Source: Streptomyces roseirectus | Lineage (GTDB): Bacteria > Actinomycetota > Actinomycetes > Streptomycetales > Streptomycetaceae | Assembly (NCBI RefSeq): GCF_014489635.1 | Contig: NZ_CP060828.1 | Location: forward strand, 5,122,001 to 5,186,000 | DNA length: 64,000 nucleotides | Reading direction: 5' to 3' | Shown: positions 61,799 through 64,000 of the stretch, in pieces | How the letters are laid out: the number at the start of each line of letters is the position of its first letter | Numbering within the stretch: the first letter of the stretch is position 1 | Notes under the pieces: model-generated | Told to the model about the DNA's origin: nothing | Seen by the model: only the letters and a program-made list of their open reading frames with translations | Database searches by the model: none | Translations under genes and position numbers: made by a program

Positions 61799-61944
61799 TC
61801 CGAAGAAGCCTGCCCTGCACGGGGGTTGTAGCTCTCAAGTACTACGGGGGAGTTCATCCTTAAGGATGAAACCTCGGAATTCTCTTCTCCAGTTGTGGAC
61901 CTTGCCCTACGGTCTGTGATCACAACTACCCACAACGCGAAAGC

Positions 61945-61978
61945 GCCCCGAAGGATCGCGGCAACGATCCGACGGGGC
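61945..61978. terminator. Hairpin in the divergent XRE / small-gene interval
   Basis: GCCCCGAAGGATCG ... CGATCCGACGGGGC forms a long, slightly bulged stem. It lies upstream of both neighbours, so it may be a leader or terminator of a small transcript. Confidence 0.45.
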
Positions 61979-62028
61979 TAGCTGAAGCAGCTCCGTAGAA
62001 AGCTGAATCAACCTTGCGCGATTTTATC

Positions 62029-62379
62029 GTGCGCGCCCTTTCGTGCGCCCTCCGCGTCCTCATGCCCCGTCGCCGTCCCGGCCGTCACAGCGCCGCGCAC
62101 CTCACGGCCACGGCCCCCGCGACCCCCGTCATCCCGGAAAGCCCCTGGTCCCGTCCCTGGACCAGCCCCAGCAAGGAAGAAGCCGCGGAGATCTTCCGCC
62201 GCCAGGCCGAGGCCGACAACGCCCGCCGCCTCCGCGAACACCACCTCCAACGAGAACGCCGCCATGCCGCCGCGCTGGCCACCCTGGGCGTCGACTACCC
62301 GTACACGTACGAGGGCGCCCCGTTCACGGAGTTCCCGGGGTACGGCGGGCCCGGCGGCGGCTGGGCCCGGCCCGCTTGA
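62029..62379 (+). CDS. Small hypothetical protein
   Basis: 116 aa from GTG 62029; the frame is open from TTG 62014 and an internal ATG is at 62062. Basic N-terminus, helical middle (KEEAAEIFRRQAEADNARRL), and a Tyr/Gly-rich end (VDYPYTYEGAPF, GYGGPGGGW). No family recognised. TTTTAT just before the GTG would suit a leaderless start. Codon bias supports coding. Confidence 0.55.
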   Translation: MRALSCALRVLMPRRRPGRHSAAHLTATAPATPVIPESPWSRPWTSPSKEEAAEIFRRQAEADNARRLREHHLQRERRHAAALATLGVDYPYTYEGAPFTEFPGYGGPGGGWARPA

Positions 62380-62390
62380 CGTCCGCCGGG

Positions 62391-62419
62391 GCGGGGAGCT
62401 CAGACGGTCAGCTCCCCGC
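62391..62419. terminator. Terminator between convergent small genes
   Basis: GCGGGGAGCT and AGCTCCCCGC are perfect arms around CAGACGGTC. It overlaps the last codons of the minus-strand gene at 62408. Confidence 0.75.
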
Positions 62420-62854
62420 CAGCGCCCTCCCCGCCGCCGCGACGAGCTCGTCCGTCGCCGTGATCGCCGCCTCCCGGCGCGCCGCGAGCCCTTCCAGATC
62501 AGGGGAGTTGCGCAGTTCGACCGCCGCGAGGACCGCCTTGCGCGCCGGCTCGGAGAGGGACGGCTCCAGGACGGAGACGGAGACCAGCGGGGCCGTCAGC
62601 GCGGACCTCGTCGACTGGGACGTCGTCCGCGCCGCCCGCAGCGCCTCGTCACCGGCGCCGCGCAGCCGCAGCTCCTCCCGGTACCACAGCGCCCTGCGAT
62701 GATCCCCCAACGCCGCCACCAGCTCCCCGAGCGCCACCCGCAACGCCTCCTCCCTCCGCTCCGCCCGCGCCGCCCTCTCCCCGCGCCGCTGCAGAACCCC
62801 GGCCAGCAGGCCACCGAGCAACGTACCGGCCACGGCTATGACGCTGGACCACAT
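62408..62854 (-). CDS. Small membrane-anchored coiled-coil protein (KilB-like)
   Basis: 148 aa. One N-terminal membrane segment (SSVIAVAGTLLGGLLAGVL) followed by a charged coiled coil (ERAARAERREEALRVALGE) and helices to the end. It resembles proteins annotated KilB in Streptomyces, after the pIJ101 plasmid-spread protein, but that link is from memory and weak. AGGAGG eight nt before ATG 62854 fixes the start. Confidence 0.6.
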   Translation of the reverse strand: MWSSVIAVAGTLLGGLLAGVLQRRGERAARAERREEALRVALGELVAALGDHRRALWYREELRLRGAGDEALRAARTTSQSTRSALTAPLVSVSVLEPSLSEPARKAVLAAVELRNSPDLEGLAARREAAITATDELVAAAGRALAGS

Positions 62855-62944
62855 GGTGATGCCTCCTGGGGTGAACGTCCGTACAGAGCAGTCCAGTTTC
62901 ACCACCCACCCGCCCCGACCACACCCCCTGCCCGGCCTCACCCA

Positions 62945-63880
62945 TCAACCCACATCCCGCCGAACAAACCGCCACACGGCAACCGCCACCACCGGCACGA
63001 CATAACAAGCCAGCCCCAGGAACGCCACCCCCGCAGGCGTCCCCTCCCGCATCGCGAGGCACGCGAGGTCGCCGGTGCAGTCCGTCTTCTCCGTGGCCAT
63101 CAACAGTCGTTCGTCGAGGACGGCGAAGGCGATCCCGGAGAGGTGGAACTCGGCGAGGGACGGCAGGTAGTCCTGGAGGAGGGCCCCGGCGGCGACGAGG
63201 TACGCGAGGGCGAGCCCGAGGGCCTGGCCGGGGTGGCGCAGCAGCATGCCGAGCCCGTACCCGAGGAGCCCGGTGAGCCCGACGAAGGCTGCGCCCCGCA
63301 GGACGATGACGGCCAGCACACCCCAGAAGTGGACGTCCGTCCCCTCCAGACTCCCCCGGAACCGGGCCACGACCAGCAGCAACGGCACGAGCAGCACCGC
63401 CGACAGTACGGTCACCCCCGCCGAGACCGCCGCCACCAGCCCACCCCGGACCACGAAGAACCGCACCCGACGCGGCTCGGCCGCCGTCAACGTCAGCATC
63501 ACTCGCGTCGCCCAGTCCCGGCTCCCGCTGAACACCCCGAGGACGAGCGCGGCGACCGCGAGCGCGGTGCACACCGAACGCAGGTCCACGAAAGACGCCT
63601 TGGCCATCTGATACCGGGGATCGTCGTAGAAGAAGCCCGGCGAGAGGGGTTCCGCGTTGGCCAACCCCGCCATCTGCGCGGTGTACCGGCGATGTGCTTC
63701 GGCGGCGTCCCGCCAAGCCCCGGCGATATCGGTGTCGTTGGAGAAGAACGCCAGCACGGCGAACCCCACCAGCAGCAACGGCAATGCGTACAAGGTGAGT
63801 CGGACAGCCCGTGGGCTCAACAACCGCCGCAGCTCAGCCCGCAGGAGCCGAGGAAGAGGCACAGAAGCGTACGAGTTCAT
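62945..63880 (-). CDS. ABC-2 type transporter permease
   Basis: 311 aa with about six hydrophobic segments and a large loop between the first two (about 45-100), typical of ABC-2 exporter permeases. The start ATG 63880 shares its A with the stop of the upstream permease gene. C-terminal CYVVPVVAVAVWRFVRRDVG is similar to the end of the upstream protein, pointing to duplicated permeases in one exporter. Confidence 0.82.
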   Translation of the reverse strand: MNSYASVPLPRLLRAELRRLLSPRAVRLTLYALPLLLVGFAVLAFFSNDTDIAGAWRDAAEAHRRYTAQMAGLANAEPLSPGFFYDDPRYQMAKASFVDLRSVCTALAVAALVLGVFSGSRDWATRVMLTLTAAEPRRVRFFVVRGGLVAAVSAGVTVLSAVLLVPLLLVVARFRGSLEGTDVHFWGVLAVIVLRGAAFVGLTGLLGYGLGMLLRHPGQALGLALAYLVAAGALLQDYLPSLAEFHLSGIAFAVLDERLLMATEKTDCTGDLACLAMREGTPAGVAFLGLACYVVPVVAVAVWRFVRRDVG

Positions 63881-64000
63881 CAGCCGATGTCCGTCCGTGT
63901 GGACCGCCACAGCGCGAGCGCGAGGATCGGTACGAGATAGATCAGCACCCCCAACAGCCCATCCACGATGGTCAGATCGACATGGACGGCCTCACACCCC
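63880..64000 (-). CDS. C-terminal end of a second ABC-2 permease (cut by window edge)
   Basis: Only the last 39 codons are present. They encode one membrane segment (LLGVLIYLVPILALALWR) ending in STRTDIG and a TGA that overlaps the next ATG by one nt. The gene continues beyond 64000, where an ATPase gene is expected. Confidence 0.7.
   Translation of the reverse strand, partial: GCEAVHVDLTIVDGLLGVLIYLVPILALALWRSTRTDIG

Overview
The window is chromosomal DNA from a Streptomyces or very close relative. The evidence is the very high G+C with strong third-position bias, many GTG starts, lsr2 and bldC, mycothiol-type enzyme domains, DUF397/XRE pairs, and a gene order that I recall as that of the S. 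coelicolor SCO4067-SCO4120 region (recall only; nothing was searched). There is no phage, IS element, CRISPR array or replication origin.

Layout. 1-9 kb: tRNA-Ser, SRP RNA, dnaX, then purD and purC separated by a degenerate M48-like membrane protein and a TTA-containing N,N-dimethylformamidase-like hydrolase. 9-13 kb: a four-gene minus-strand unit (ABC ATPase, permease, histidine kinase, LuxR-type regulator) with three tRNA-Gly genes around it, then lsr2. 13.8-17 kb: purS-purQ-purL, translationally coupled, behind a palindrome-rich promoter region. 17-21 kb: a hypothetical gene, a secreted PAF-acetylhydrolase-like hydrolase, an Rpn-like nuclease and a maleylpyruvate-isomerase/SCP protein. 21-24 kb: purF, purM, DUF3073. 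24-27 kb: valine dehydrogenase, a conserved unknown and bldC. 27.6-36.5 kb: tRNAs, HrpA helicase, a secreted beta-rich protein, a membrane metallophosphoesterase, a minimal metalloprotease and a lipoprotein. 36.5-40.4 kb: a DEAD-box helicase with an Arg/Asp/Gly tail, an amino-acid permease and tRNA-Lys.

40.7-47.5 kb is the most accessory stretch. It holds an ECF41-type sigma factor diverging from a SnoaL-LUD fusion through mirror-image promoters. Next come a secreted unknown, a small ribA / MarR / domain-swapped RibD cluster with shared TTCA-N4-TGAA operators, and an alginate-lyase-like lipoprotein. 47.6-50.1 kb: initiator tRNA, a c-di-AMP (ydaO-type) riboswitch ahead of an M23 peptidase, and an aldo/keto reductase. 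50.1-52.3 kb has no credible gene but carries tandem and inverted repeats and a 15/16-bp minisatellite. 52.3-57.8 kb: PrsW protease, trmB, a C-rich repeat patch with a 29-bp poly-C tract, lhgO and a sporulation-associated regulator. 58.6-64 kb: an orphan lasso-cyclase/asparagine-synthetase-like protein with a degraded PP-loop, an XRE-DUF397 pair, small unknowns and the end of an ABC-2 permease operon.

Main themes: de novo purine synthesis (purD, C, S, Q, L, F, M), developmental control (bldC, lsr2, TTA codon, sporulation-associated protein), and several self-contained regulatory modules whose cis-sites are visible in the sequence.
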